In this document: positions 1-11,574 of the stretch, one piece after another
How positions within the stretch are numbered: the stretch's first letter is position 1
Layout of the letters: every line of letters begins with the position of its first letter
NCBI RefSeq assembly: GCF_008831285.2
Contig: NC_045145.1
Span: 18,678,040 to 18,742,039 of the forward strand
DNA length: 64,000 nt
Source of the DNA: Nymphaea colorata
Taxonomy: Eukaryota; Streptophyta; Magnoliopsida; Nymphaeales; Nymphaeaceae
Reading direction: 5' to 3'
Notes under the pieces: model-generated
Database searches by the model: none
What the model was told of the DNA's origin: nothing
Seen by the model: the letters and a program-made list of their open reading frames with translations, nothing else
Position numbers and translations under genes: made by a program

Positions 1-1325
1 TTCTATTTCCTTCTATCGATGGACACTGCTAGATGGAGAGGAGCACGAAAAAGGAAACCATGGCCGAGCTAGCCGGAAAAAATGCAGTTCTACAGTTTCA
101 TGACCTTTGTGAGGCCATTCCCAGCAAGAAAAAGTTTAGCTAGCTTGGACTGGACCCGCGTATATCCCATCTCAGTTTTCTCTCTAGCCACTTGATGATC
201 TCTCATTTGGATTTTGATTTAGACACCAGAGTACTCAACCCAACTTTCTCCATAAATTAATGTACTTCGGCGACATATATCTGAAAGGAACGTGAATGGT
301 TAATCACGAAGTCACTAACATTGCCTTAATCCAAAATAATGTTAATTAATGTCAGTGTATCATTCCTTACTGACAAATATGCGTGATATGTAATCAAAAT
401 TAATGCTGCAAACTTCGGTTTCTTCTATCTCGTGTTGAAACCATTAAGATTGACACACAGAGGCGATACACAAAACCAATTGAAGTTTGGTTAGATTAGT
501 TTTTCATTAACGCATTGATGCATATCAACGCCGACCGGCCAATATGGGCCAATTTGGCGTCCAATAATTGGCCGATGCGGAGTCATATATATCGACTCTT
601 GTACTGCGGCATCTGTAAGCTGTCCACTGGACGTTCATTAATGCCTCTGTTAAGAGTCGGCACAGTACCAATGGAGTCGACGATTTTTCAATCTACTGTC
701 TGGAAAGATGACAACCAGACCAAAGCCGGCCTGCAAGTGAAGAAGGACACAGTAAAATAAACTCTTAATTATCTTGGTGGTGTATGGTTGATGTGAAACG
801 ATAGTATCCACGTGCCGTCCTCATATGATCATGCATGTGCAAGAAACTTCTGCCGATCAAAATCGGGATCTTGTGAAGCTATGATAAAATCCAGAAAGAA
901 AACACGCGCAGTCTTCTGATAAGGATACTATTCCCCAGCAATTATCATTGCTGAGCAGGAAATAATATTGGAGTCTCTGTCTTTGAGCAGCCATGGATTT
1001 CTTTTCTTTTTGCAAGTTGAGGTGGATCGTTACAGTGCCTCCTTTTGGCAGGAAGGAGCACCGTGGGTCGGATTCGATGAAGTCGGTGGTGGGTGGCAAC
1101 CAATTAAGAGGGAGGATTGTTAAGGAAGGGCCAATGGGCCGGCTGCTTGTTCCCTTGTATGTGGTGATGATACAAGTGGTGATGATGGAACAAGAAAGAA
1201 CAAAGACACCCACACTTTGGCCATTAATTTGCATGGAGTGTCTTCATTGTGCCACTTTAATCGAAAAGTTTAATCTTTTATTAAAAATTATGAGCGACCT
1301 TTAAGAACTTATAAAAAATAAAATT
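1..1325. other. Intergenic, no gene recognised
   Basis: Only short open frames occur here (for example 515-760 and 993-1304 on +), and none resembles a protein family I know. Base composition is that of ordinary plant intergenic DNA. I see no RNA gene or element ends. Confidence 0.5.
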
Positions 1326-1326
1326 A

Positions 1327-1640
1327 TTATTAAGTAGCTGGTTGTTCAGCTTTTAGCCTTTTTAAGACATGAACAAACTGCTTGGGGCTATATTGGGATC
1401 GGTTGAACTAGGATCTTAAACTTAGTGTTAGAGTGAGTCGGGTTGTGTTAGTAATATCAAAGTCTATTCATCCTTTGGGCTTAGGTTCCACATGCACTAA
1501 GGAGGAGTGTATTGTAACACTTCATTTGAGAAGTTTAGTCCTATATTGAAAATTGTAAAGATCTTCCATAGTTAATAAAAATGGTTGTTAAATGGTGGGT
1601 TGTTTTGGTTTTTAGCCTTTTTAAGACATGAACCGTAAGG
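1327..1640. repeat. Dispersed repeat, copy 1
   Basis: Two segments (about 1327-1375 and 1575-1632) share the ending TTTAGCCTTTTTAAGACATG. The text between them (gatcggt.., agtgagtcggg.., tgtaacacttcat..) recurs in diverged form at about 19210-19690. The pattern of TGTAACACY, a short A-rich stretch and 'gatcttcSatRgttWataaa' resembles the end region of small LTR-type or promoter-like plant repeats. The family is not certain. Confidence 0.45.
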
Positions 1641-2070
1641 ATGTCAATATATCTGATTTAAATATGAAATCAGATGGAACCTTTCTAATAAATTTGTCAT
1701 GAAAAAAAAATTAATATCCTATTAATAAATTGAATCGGATTCAAATTTAAGAAATGACATCCAATTGAATTTAAATTCAGATATACAAACATATCCGATA
1801 GGCTTCATATATAGATTCAAGTCAGATTTATTTTAAACAAATAACCTATATTTAATTCTCTTGCATTTGGAAAATTGTTAACTTCGTACAAAATTCGAAT
1901 TTAGATTCAAATATAAATATAAAAAATAGATTTAGATCGAATTCAGATTGTAAATTTGGATTTGAATATGACTTTTTTTATTTGCATTTAAATTCGAATA
2001 TCTAAATGTAGGAAAAAAAATGAAAACATGATTAAGAGTATGTCGGATTGGAATTCGATCCATTAGCATC
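1641..2070. repeat. AT-rich degenerate repeat
   Basis: The segment is made of many variants of aaattcagat, gaatttaaat and catatccgata on both strands, so it can fold back on itself imperfectly. This is typical of old MITE-like filler DNA in plants. No clean terminal inverted repeats or target duplication could be defined. Confidence 0.35.
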
Positions 2071-2673
2071 CATAATTGCTAGGGATGGGATTAGGAGTTA
2101 CGAACCATGAATGTGAGCCCGGTGTCATATAAACTTTTGCTAACATTGGGAATTGAGAAGAGAAGTACGGAGGTCTCCATATGGATCGGACCAAGTTTCC
2201 TTTTAATTTCTTTAAAATTTTTCTCTTGCTGTCAAAGACTGCTTAACTTTTAGTGTGAGTTCGTTAGGATCTGTGTTCTTCGAAGTCAATTTTGCCGCTC
2301 TAAAATTTAGAGCTGCCTTGGCTGAGAGAGTCTTGCTTGCTTCCGTTGGAAGATTTACAGGATCAAATGCGTTTGTAGGTTTCCAAACTTTTTATTCAAT
2401 CGCTTAGTGACAAAATCTTTCGTTGGTAAGAGATGGCGAACGTTACTTTGCCCTGCTGAAGTAAAACCTGTGTAGGTTGTCGGTTCTCCGGACAATTCCA
2501 GTCATCAGCCACGGCCGTTGTCGAACCGTTGCTGACGATATGCCACACCCACCCGCTAATTGTGTGTTTTTTCGTTTTCCTCGCAAAGTATATTTCTCTC
2601 CGGTCAGCTTCCCGGGACATTCTATTTCTTCGGGAGATCGCGAGAGAGGGCGAGCCTGCATAACCGGTGACGG
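2071..2673. other. Unassigned, GC content rising to the right
   Basis: No recognisable coding sequence. From about 2440 the DNA becomes richer in GC and includes gcgagagagggcgagcc. This could be a promoter or leader of an unrecognised transcript, but nothing decides it. Confidence 0.3.
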
Positions 2674-2953
2674 GCCGACGGCCTGCCCTCTGCCGCTGCC
2701 GAGGAGGCCAACTGTGATCTGCCGCTGTTTCAATCTGTAATCCGGAGACCCCCATTTTTATCTTCTTGATCACTCGTTTACCCTTCTTCGATCCAGTCGT
2801 GGACAAGAAGAGAGCCGACGGCCTGCCCTCTGCCGCTGCCGAGGAGGCCAACTGTGATCTGCCGCTGTTTCAATCTGTAATCCGGAGACCCCCATTTTCA
2901 TCTTCTTGATCACTCGTTTACCCTTCTTCGATCCAGTCGTGGACAAGAAGAGC
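2674..2953 (+). repeat. 140-bp direct tandem duplication, nearly identical
   Basis: Unit 1 is 2674-2813 and unit 2 is 2814-2953, each starting GCCGACGGCCTGCCCTCTGC and ending with GTGGACAAGAAGAG plus one base. By eye they differ at about two positions, so the duplication is recent. No gene is recognised in the unit. Confidence 0.9.
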
Positions 2954-3218
2954 GAGCTCTTCTTCAACTTCAACCCCTCAGAAGCCCTAAATATACTCCA
3001 TATAGTTTCAGAGAAATGTCAGAGTATTTTCCCTTGCTTGCAGGGGATGCTCACGGGAGCCGCATTTCTCAAGGGTTTGTGAAAAATTGTCTTCGCCATG
3101 GGCCGAAAGGTCTTCCTACATCGGCAGTCATGGCTCTTCTTCAATTTCAACCCCTCGAAAACCCTAAGTCTACTTCATATAGTTTCGAAGAACAAGAAAC
3201 CATAGATGTCAGATTAGC

Positions 3219-4429
3219 CAGTGGCGGAGCCAGCGTGGGGCAGGCGTGGGCGGCTGCCCACGCCAGCCAAAAAAACCTCCACAGTTTAGTGGAGCGTCTT
3301 TGCCTCATGCCCGTGTTGACGCCATGTTGCTGCCCACGCCAAACATGGATCGGGTCCAACAATTGGTCCAGCTCCAGCCTCCAGAAAACATAAGGCGCCC
3401 AAATTCACCCGAAAGTTCACCCAATTGATTCTGTTTGCTCGCAGCCCGCCCAAATTCACCCGAAAGTTTGAAACCGAATGGCGAAAGTAAAACTGCCGAA
3501 GGGCGAAGCCGCGAAGGGGAAGGGGCGAACCGGTGAGTGAAGGGCAAGGCTGCAGGCCCACAACCGCGCAGTGGTGAGACGTTTTTTCTCTTGCAATTTT
3601 TAGGGTTTTCTTCTTCTTCCCGTCGGCGACCTTTTTACCCTCTGTCGATCTTTTCTTTATTTTGCTTTTTTCATCTCTGTCGATAAAGGAGAACGAGAGG
3701 AGCAGGTTGGTTTTCATCTCTGGCAAATCTTTTCTTTATTTTGCTTTTTTCTTGGGTTATTTTTTCCGTTAGGGCGTCAACTTTTTAAGCGGACCTCTCC
3801 GACGGATTTTCTAGGATTTATTTTTCCTAAATGACCTGCCGATGTCGAGGTTTTTTTTATTGGATGCGAATATTGTAATTGGTTGGTTGTTGATTAGGGT
3901 CTTGTTTCCTTCGTTTTCTGGGCGTTCTGATGAATCTGCGATCTTGTTCTTTAATTGGCATTTTTGTTTTTTCTTTTTTTGGGGAGAACTACAAGCCTTA
4001 TCGGTTCATGAGTTCAGGCATTTCTTTTGGATACGTGTATGTGGCTGCATACTTGACCCCCAGGATGTTGATGTGTGTTCGTTTTTTTTTTACTATCGGT
4101 CTTCATAGAAGCACCTATCTAGTTCAGAATCCCAGTTTTATTTAATTCTCTTGGATTTTGGGGCCCTTTTTCCTTTTAGCATTGGGCCTTCTGATTAACT
4201 CGCATGAGAACTAAATATGATTTAACTCTTTTTCCTGTACGAGCAGAAGAACTAAGAACCATGGAGAATGTTCCGTGACTTGGCCTGAAACCGTCGTTTA
4301 ACATCTTCAAGAACAACTCCAATGCTTTGTCATCTCTCCCTGACTTGGCGTGAAGATTTTTTTTTTTTGCTTTAGTTCCAACAACATGTACTAGTGCCCC
4401 ATAGCCAAAAATTTCTGGCTCCGCCACTG
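3219..4429. mobile_element. Non-autonomous hAT-type DNA transposon, 1211 bp
   Basis: The ends are a perfect 15-bp inverted pair: CAGTGGCGGAGCCAG at 3219-3233 and CTGGCTCCGCCACTG at 4415-4429. They are flanked by 8-bp direct repeats agattagc (3211-3218) and agattagg (4430-4437), 7 of 8 identical. CAGnG-type ends with 8-bp target duplications are diagnostic of hAT elements. No transposase frame is present, so movement would have needed a transposase in trans. The interior has a GC-rich left part, a T-rich centre, and a PPR-like coding fragment next to the right end. The tandem repeat that the element splits gives an independent pre-insertion reference. Confidence 0.85.
4203..4355 (-). pseudogene. 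PPR-protein gene fragment inside the hAT element
   Basis: The minus strand reads LHAKSGRDDKALELFLKM, then a short stretch with LNDGFRPSHGTFSMVLSSSARTG, which matches the 35-residue pentatricopeptide repeat pattern (YAKSGR.DEALELF..M...G..P...TF..VL.AC...G). PPR proteins bind organellar RNA in plants. Only about one repeat is present, it lies within 80 bp of the right inverted repeat, and there is no start codon or neighbouring repeat. I therefore read it as a fragment of a host gene carried by the transposon. The frame is open across the whole fragment. Confidence 0.65.
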
Positions 4430-4541
4430 AGATTAGGTTTCCTTTGCTTGCAGGGGATGCTCACTACAGCCCCATTTCTAAAGGGTCTTTAGAAAAATGT
4501 CGTCGCCATGGACTGAAAGGTCTTCCAACATCAGCAATCAT

Positions 4542-6900
4542 GGCTCTTCTGCCTCGCATTTGTATCTTCGCCATCGTTTACAGCTTACAACTGCAGGGTT
4601 CGATGTCAGGACTATCTCGGGGTCCCTGTCGAACTCTAGCAAATGTGATCGCTGATCATGATTCCGGTGGACATGTTGTGAGGTGGAGAGGAAAAAAGTT
4701 AAGGGGTTCGCCCGATTCAGATGGGGTTCAGGTCGTCTAGGAGGCGGAGCTCGTTAAGCAAGACGTGGATGTCGATTCATCGTGAGGGCTTTCAACGGTA
4801 ATCTGATCTCGCTGATCATGTTATTAATTTTTTCCTCTATGTCTTTTACTTTGTTTCTAGTTGTTCTTCATTTTCCTACTTTGTTTGGCGGATAATCATC
4901 CAGAATAGACGTATCAAAAATTCAGAGAGAGCTTCTTTTTTGTCCTTCTTCTTCTCCTCTCTCATTGGCGTTCAATTGCGGCTCGTCCATCTGTTGGAAT
5001 TCTTCATTATCTCTTTACTTATATGAGTGATGATGGCTTTCATACTTAATTTTTCTCTAGCGCACGTGATTTACATCACTTTGCACTATCCTGTTTTTTT
5101 CCTGGTTCCTCTTTTTTTATCGTTTGAATTATCCTTGCGATTTGGAAGAAGCAACAGGATCGGCATTAGTTTTGTAACTAGAAAAGCTAGTGATCCAATA
5201 AGAAAGGTCAGCTCTTCGAGAGGAGGCAGAAGAATATGACTACTTCATGCTCTTAGATATTCAAGAAAGGTACAGTGATCTTCTACTTTTTTTTTGTCAT
5301 TTTTCTTGTTTTCGCTTGTACTTGATTGAACCATGTCCAAATGGCAAGCGTTGTTGTTCCTGATACTGGTAGTATATTCTTTGGACAACTTGGTCTTTCT
5401 GGCTGAATTGGTATTAGTTAATATCTTCAGCTGCTGTGCACGATCATTTCTTTGATGCTTTCTGCCTTTGGCTGGTTCTCAAGCTATTGGAGTTATTACA
5501 AAGGTCTGAATACACACTTTTGATATATTCTCTATTGTTCATATCCATATGCTTTTTATTAGTTAGCCGCAACTTCATTATTTTCTTTTTCCTCCCATTT
5601 TATTTCTTAATTTAGCTGGCACAATTGAATGGCATTCAAAACTTTTTGCCCGGTAATGTGATTTCTTGTTGACTTGGCGATGTTGGTGTTCTGGTAACAC
5701 AAAACTGGTGGCTTAATGAAAAAAAAATGTTATGCATTTCACAATTTTCTTTGGCTATGCGAGTAATTATTTTTGTATTCTTTAGCATTTTCTACTGCCT
5801 GCATTTGGTTTTCTTCTTTCATTTAAGTGGAAAGTACAGAAACTAGTTTGTTTCTTTATGAAAAGATGTTTGCATTAGGAATAGCTAATGGTTAGAACTT
5901 AGAAGATTCCATCTTTGGCTGAAATAACATGAAAGTGTGTCTAATGTTGCTTCAGGCCAACTGTTTCTCAATCTATTGTCTACCACAAACATGTTCATGC
6001 TTTATGTCATGGTTCAATGTCCCACAAGAACTTCGTCCAAGTTACTTTATCAATGAGGGTGCTTACCAATATTTGTGGATAAATATGTGTAAACACAAAG
6101 AGTTGAGGACTTCTTCCAAAGCTGACCTGTACTGTCTAACCTCTTTTCCACACGTCGCTTTTTTAATTAGTAAATTACATACTAATATTTGCTATTTGTT
6201 CAGGTCTATCGTGATCTTTGATCATGTGGTGTTCCTCAGTTGGCGAAGAAGCTGAGTCAGGTAATTCAATGTCGACAGTGCATTCTGTCGTGTCGTTTTT
6301 TACTGTGATTGCTCACTATTTTGACTGCTCTCATGGTCCATCTATGTGTGCCACATGTGGGACTGCTCACTGGTCTGTTGTCTGGAGCTACAACGAATGG
6401 CTATGACAGTGTCTCTTGTATGTGATGTCAGAATGGACAAGGCAGCAAGGTATATATTTTTTTATACACTTTTGTCTGTTAACATGAGGCATGTCTTGGA
6501 ATATAGGCATAGGGTCTTTGATCATTTACGTGGTGAAATGGTAAACATCTCCCTGAAGCTTTTACTAGTTGTATGCAGCATAAAAGCAATAGTCACATTC
6601 AATTGTCTTACTATTTAAGATGTTTCCCTGGCTCAAAATTTTTATTGCATCATTGTTATTTTGCCTTATCTGAACTTCGGAAGCCGTTGTGCATGCATAG
6701 AGCACTATTACTCAAAAAAATGCTGTAGTTTGTTGGAAGGCAGATGTCTATTTTTCTATCCTAGAGCCTGAAGGCAATGAAGGACAAAAAAGTTCTCTTC
6801 TATCCTATTTTAGGAATTTTGTCTATATAAAAAACTCTCTGAACTTTTTTCTGGGCCATCAAAACGCACCCTATTAATTTTCCGGAGGCACTTGTCAATT
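4542..6900. other. No gene recognised
   Basis: Unit B of the tandem repeat runs on as an open frame to a stop at 4738-4740 (..RICIFAIVYSLQLQG..), with no recognised family. The rest (4741-6900) is T-rich with many splice-like signals but no exon I can identify. A spliced transcript starting in the duplicated 2.6-4.6 kb region cannot be excluded. Confidence 0.3.
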
Positions 6901-7975
6901 TTCACCCTTTTAACATTTGGCTACGAAGATAAAAGTTAATCCCATGAAAAATTGGAATTCCTTGCCCAACACAAGCTTTGGAATTATACAAATTTGTTTG
7001 TGCAATATGCAAACATAGATGACACACATAAGCTACAGGCAAACTGCACATGAGAAGAAATATGCAACAAACAATTTTGGATAGTAAACGAAAAACAGGA
7101 AAAGGAGATCCCTGCCTACAGTAAAATAATGTATTGCCCATTACTAGGATAGGCAAAGCTTTTGGCACAATAATACAACAGCTTACTTGGCAAAAAACAC
7201 TTGACATAACTGAGGCTCCTAAAAGAAACTCCCATAGATCCTAGTAATTGAACCCGTTCCAATTCCACATGCAGAAGTTGGCCCTTGCAATGCTTACATT
7301 CGTTGCCACCATTGTCCCCAACAGAACAAAAGTTTGCTGTTAAATATACTGAGAGGTATCTTTTAACACTTCCGTTGCACAACTAATTGCAAAACTAATG
7401 AACATACCCCCTCTACAATCTTGTCAAGTTCCCTACAGCCAGAAATTATCTGAACCACTTCAAGCCATGAGCTTGCATCTGGCTACTACTGGCAAAGACT
7501 GAGGGAGGGAGGGGGGGTATAGCTTGGATGCTGCAGAACATAAAACATACAGAAAATCAAAATCGCCACTAAACTTTTACAAGAAACAGGTTAAAGAAGA
7601 CAATGCCAGCTGGAATTAAATGATAACCAGATCAAGAATCAACAAACCAATTTGTGGTACTTCTTGTTTGCTTCAAACCTTGTTATCCTTCTGTCCCTAG
7701 AAGAATGGAAAGAATACCCTGACCTCAAGAAATTCATTGCTTATTTCAGTCCGAAAGGAAATGGGCAAAATATAACCAATTTGAAGGCTTCAGGCTGAAG
7801 CTCATGAAAATTGAGCAAAATTGCAACAACCTCAAAACAGTAAGCCTAGTTTGCTATATAAAAAAACATGGCCAATGGTTTGTGTGTGTTTCTTTTTTTT
7901 TTGTCTTTTTTTTTTGAAGAGCTTAAGCATTTTGTTGTACAAGACCGTAGGCACATGGAAACTAGATGTTTTCAC

Positions 7976-8207
7976 TAGGCTCAGGCCGGCCTTCTAAGAG
8001 TCGGGTTTGGGTCGGACACCTGAAAATCGTGGCCGAATCTGGCCCGATACCCAAAATCCGAGCTTGGGTTTGGCCCGATTAAAATAAAAAGTAATTTTTT
8101 AAATATAAAATATATTATTAATTATCATTATTAAATAAAAATAATATTAAAATAAGTCAGGCTGAATCCAGCCCGATCGGGTACCCGGCCGATGCCTAGC
8201 CCTAGTT
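7976..8207. repeat. Possible MITE with GC-rich arms
   Basis: A left arm containing CTAGGCTCAGGCCGG and gtcgggtttgggtcgg faces a right arm ending ccGGCCGATGCCTAGCCCTAG, with an AT-only core (about 8085-8150). The arms are imperfectly inverted. No target duplication was resolved. A related 'cgggttgggc / ggtacccgg' text is at about 20125-20265. Confidence 0.35.
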
Positions 8208-10900
8208 TTCACTTCATCTCTGTATATAATATTTTTATTATGCTAATTGTGTTCACATCCACCTTCCAAATATACTTAATAATGGAAAGCTTCCCCCTGT
8301 AGGCCCGAGTTGTAACCAAGAAGTGGTTATCTCAAACTTTTAGACCATTCAAGAAGTGGGAATAAACAACTCTATGGTTTGGCAAAAAGCAAAAGAAACA
8401 TTATATAATGGTTGTGAACCTGGGCTATGTTTGAGTCAAACCTTGGAGAATGCAGTTAGCCTCTTCAGTTCTTCCTTAGAAATGAGCCTAGGTCTAGCTA
8501 ACTAACACTACTTGTTTTCAAGGGGGGATTTTGCTGCTCATCTCTAGATCCTAATATGTGCGTAGAACACAATGTGTAGCAGTTTCAAACTGTACACGAA
8601 TGAGAACGGGTAGAATGCGAAACTCTACCAATACTAAGCAATAACTAGTTCTCTTAGGACCTATAATCTTTTCGTGGCAAACCCAAGGATTTCCAAATTG
8701 AGATTGAGCTAGTGTTTGATAAGCATTGAAAATACCTGGATAGTTTTTTTTCCCTATTGTTTGTCGACGGGCCTGAAACAAAAAAAAGATCCCAGATAAA
8801 TTTTAGTCAACCCTCCCAGATAAAAGAACGCTACCAGTTTTACTCCAAAGACGTTACACTTCTTAGTTCTTCGGTACATAGCGTGTCATGCTACAAAATG
8901 ATAACAGTTGCAAAGCTATATCCAGTTGATTCCGCAAAAAAAAAAAAATCAGTGTCTATGATGACAGCAGTCAGATAGAAGAAATACCTGTGAAGTTGAC
9001 TCTTGGATGCCCTGGGAAGAATGAGGGGAAGGTGGAGGGTTTTGGCTCTCAGTCAAACGGTAGAATGAAAGCTCTGAAATGAACAAAAAAAAGAGGAGAA
9101 AAGGGGTGTGATATCGTTATATATATGGTTTCAGTTATTTTTTTAAATCCAACACACGGTCAAACATTTTGAACTGAATACAATGTAGAGGAGGTCTAAC
9201 GAGATCAAATGCAGGTTAAAATTTCCCCAACCCTTTACAACCAGTTCTGTCCTTGGCAACAAAGGTTTAGAGAGCATCTAATGGCAGCCTAATGAGTGTT
9301 GTTAGTTAACAGACTGCATGGCTTCTCTTTACCGTCTGAAGTTCACATAAACAGAAGATCACAGATCTCCTTAGCCACCTGAGATTGACATCTATTCCAA
9401 TGTAAACCAAGAGGAACAGACTTACCAGTGTCTGTTGAGAAGAAGCCAGACTTCCCCATCGAGCAGACCATCCACACAAGGAAGCAAGGAACTCGTGCTT
9501 GTTGAACAGAAAAGGAAAGGAACAGCAGGTATCTGATTGGCTAATCGCTTCGGCTTTGAATTCGAGCTCAGCCAAGCGAACTCAAGTTCAAGAAACGTTA
9601 ATCCAGGAGAACTTAAACATCCAAACCTCTACGGGCAGAGGCTGAGATCATGTTGCATAAACACTTCTTACAATGGCCGGAAGAAGGCATTTGGTAACAA
9701 GAACGTCATTGCGTTGTTCGGAACACAGTTCCAAGAAGATGGACACATTCGTAGAACCCTGTTTCAGAGAATGCAGCCTTCCTATTAGAAAAATGCCTTT
9801 GAAATGTTGCCAAAGTCTTCCAAAATTGCATTAGTAAAGCTACTAATTTAGTAAATTGGCTGATCCAATAATTCAGTTGAATCAATTTTTGACCATTAAT
9901 GAAACTATTAAAATATTAATTTATGATAAAATAAATGAAAAAACATTATAAATTAATCATTAAAAATAACATGTAGATAGGACATAGGAACGGAGTCAAA
10001 GAGAGTGCCGGGGTCCATGGCACTCGTGAGTTATTAAAACTAAAATTACTACTAAAAAATTAATTTGACCCAAGTAAAAAATTTTAAAATTATATAATAG
10101 CCCCATACAAAAAAAATCTCGTCTTTGCCCCTACATATACTTGAATCAGCTGGCAAGTCAGGTGTCACCGGTTCAATGAATCGGAGGAGCTTTGTGACAT
10201 TGGTGTTGTGATTTTAGAGCTTGGTGGTCGGACACCCATTTGGGTTCTCATTTTTAAAATCCTTTATCACCAATTAGATGGAAGTAAATAATTAGATCAA
10301 ATATATATCTCATTTACTTTAAACAATCACTGTAGTCATACGACTCAAAGCGGGTACAACTTTTTTATATTTAGTTTTTTAAATCATCCTAATCTTCTTG
10401 TTCGTGTCCATAAGTACATGTCCTTAAATCAAAAGTCACATTTCCGTTGATCGGCTAAATTTTAGCCGTTTTTGTAATCCAAATGATATACTTAATTAGT
10501 TTAACTATTAACTTCTTAAAAGAAAAAAGAAAGATGAATTCAGAAAACCTGAAATGAGAGGATAATTTTGAAAACTTAGTCAATAAAGTGCAGGCCATTA
10601 AAAGAATCTCTTAGTACATTCACCGTCTCTCAATTTTTTTTATCAAATTCAACTATTATCTGAATGCAATGGGAGAAAGATTTGGTGTAGCGATTGAGGT
10701 AAAATAAACAGCACTATGTATATATAGAATTCTGTATGTATAGTTCATTCATTTTTCTCTTTATTTTTTTCTCAATCGTTAATTTATAACAAGTTGAAAA
10801 CTTGAAAATGTTATTTAAACATATTTTACTTTCAATCCTTAATCCGGAAAAGATCAAAAATTGAAAATGCGACTTAAACGTCTACCCTAGAAGTGTCTAA

Positions 10901-10903
<3 letters not shown>

Positions 10904-10937
<34 letters not shown>
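10904..10937. repeat. (TA)n microsatellite
   Basis: Uninterrupted alternating TA of about 34 bp in AT-rich spacer. Confidence 0.9.
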
Positions 10938-10938
<1 letters not shown>

Positions 10939-11574
10939 AAACAAAAATGAACAAGTTGCATTATTGAATCGGGTGGTTCATCGAATCATTGTGACATGGA
11001 TTCGGTTCTATTTGGCCATAAAATCAATTTCCACAGATCGCCCATAAAATGCCAAAACTGATCAAGTTCTAACCGAAGCAAGTGGAGCCAGAACCAGATA
11101 GAGGCAGGAGGAGAAGATCTATAGACTATAGCTGATATTTAGCGGCACGTACGGACTCCCCGACAAGCGGCTAACATATGCAGCGCATGGCCGCTTCCTC
11201 TCGCCAAAAGGCAGCCTCTCCTGTCTTCTTGCTTTTCAGACTGACGTTAGCTGCACGCGAGCGCATCACGTCTTTTCCTTCCTACAATCGTCTGATACCA
11301 GGCTTGGAGACCGAGCACGTACGTCTGAAAGGCGGTTCTTTTCACATATTCTCATCCTCCCCGACTCTCGACTCTTTTCCTCGCTAACTGAAGAGCAAGA
11401 TTCGCTGCAGAGCCGAGTTCGCGGTGTGGCGGCTGGTGGTTTCATGATTCTGTGCTCTTTTTGTCACTTTCTACCGATCAACGTTTCTTTACGTATATCC
11501 GAGAAGGAAGCAGAAAAGTTCCCCTCTAGGAAGAGAAAGGAGAGGAATCGCCTGGTCGGAGACAGGAAGAAACC

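Larger units (their letters stand above)
2955..4541 (+). repeat. Older ~177-bp tandem duplication, second unit split by hAT element
   Basis: Unit A (about 2955-3131) and unit B (about 3132-3218 continued at 4438-4541) share in order: gctcttcttcaa, caacccctc, ccctaa, catatagtttc, gcttgcaggggatgctcac, cgccatgg, aaaggtcttcc and atcatggctcttct. Similarity is roughly 80-85 percent by eye. Both copies have an acceptor-like TTGCTTGCAG followed by an open frame (GDAH..SRISQG.. and GDAHYSPISKGS..), so the unit may have come from an exon of an unrecognised gene. Unit B is interrupted exactly by the hAT element at 3219-4429. Confidence 0.75.
6901..11574. other. No gene recognised; AT-rich spacer with short repeats
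   Basis: Open frames on the minus strand (6902-7207, 7116-7382, 8551-8781, 9306-9575) have no recognisable domains. The region 9960-10960 is AT-rich filler. From about 11040 to 11574 GC content rises towards the GAD start codon, as expected of its promoter and leader. Confidence 0.35.

Noticed and set aside
515-760. 81-codon frame as a gene
   Set aside because: Short, no recognised motif, no splice context, and such frames are expected by chance.
8551-8781. Minus-strand frame (..GNPWVCHEKIIGPKRTSYCLVL..) considered as organelle-derived DNA
   Set aside because: I could not match it to a named chloroplast or mitochondrial gene, and its flanks are ordinary AT-rich spacer.
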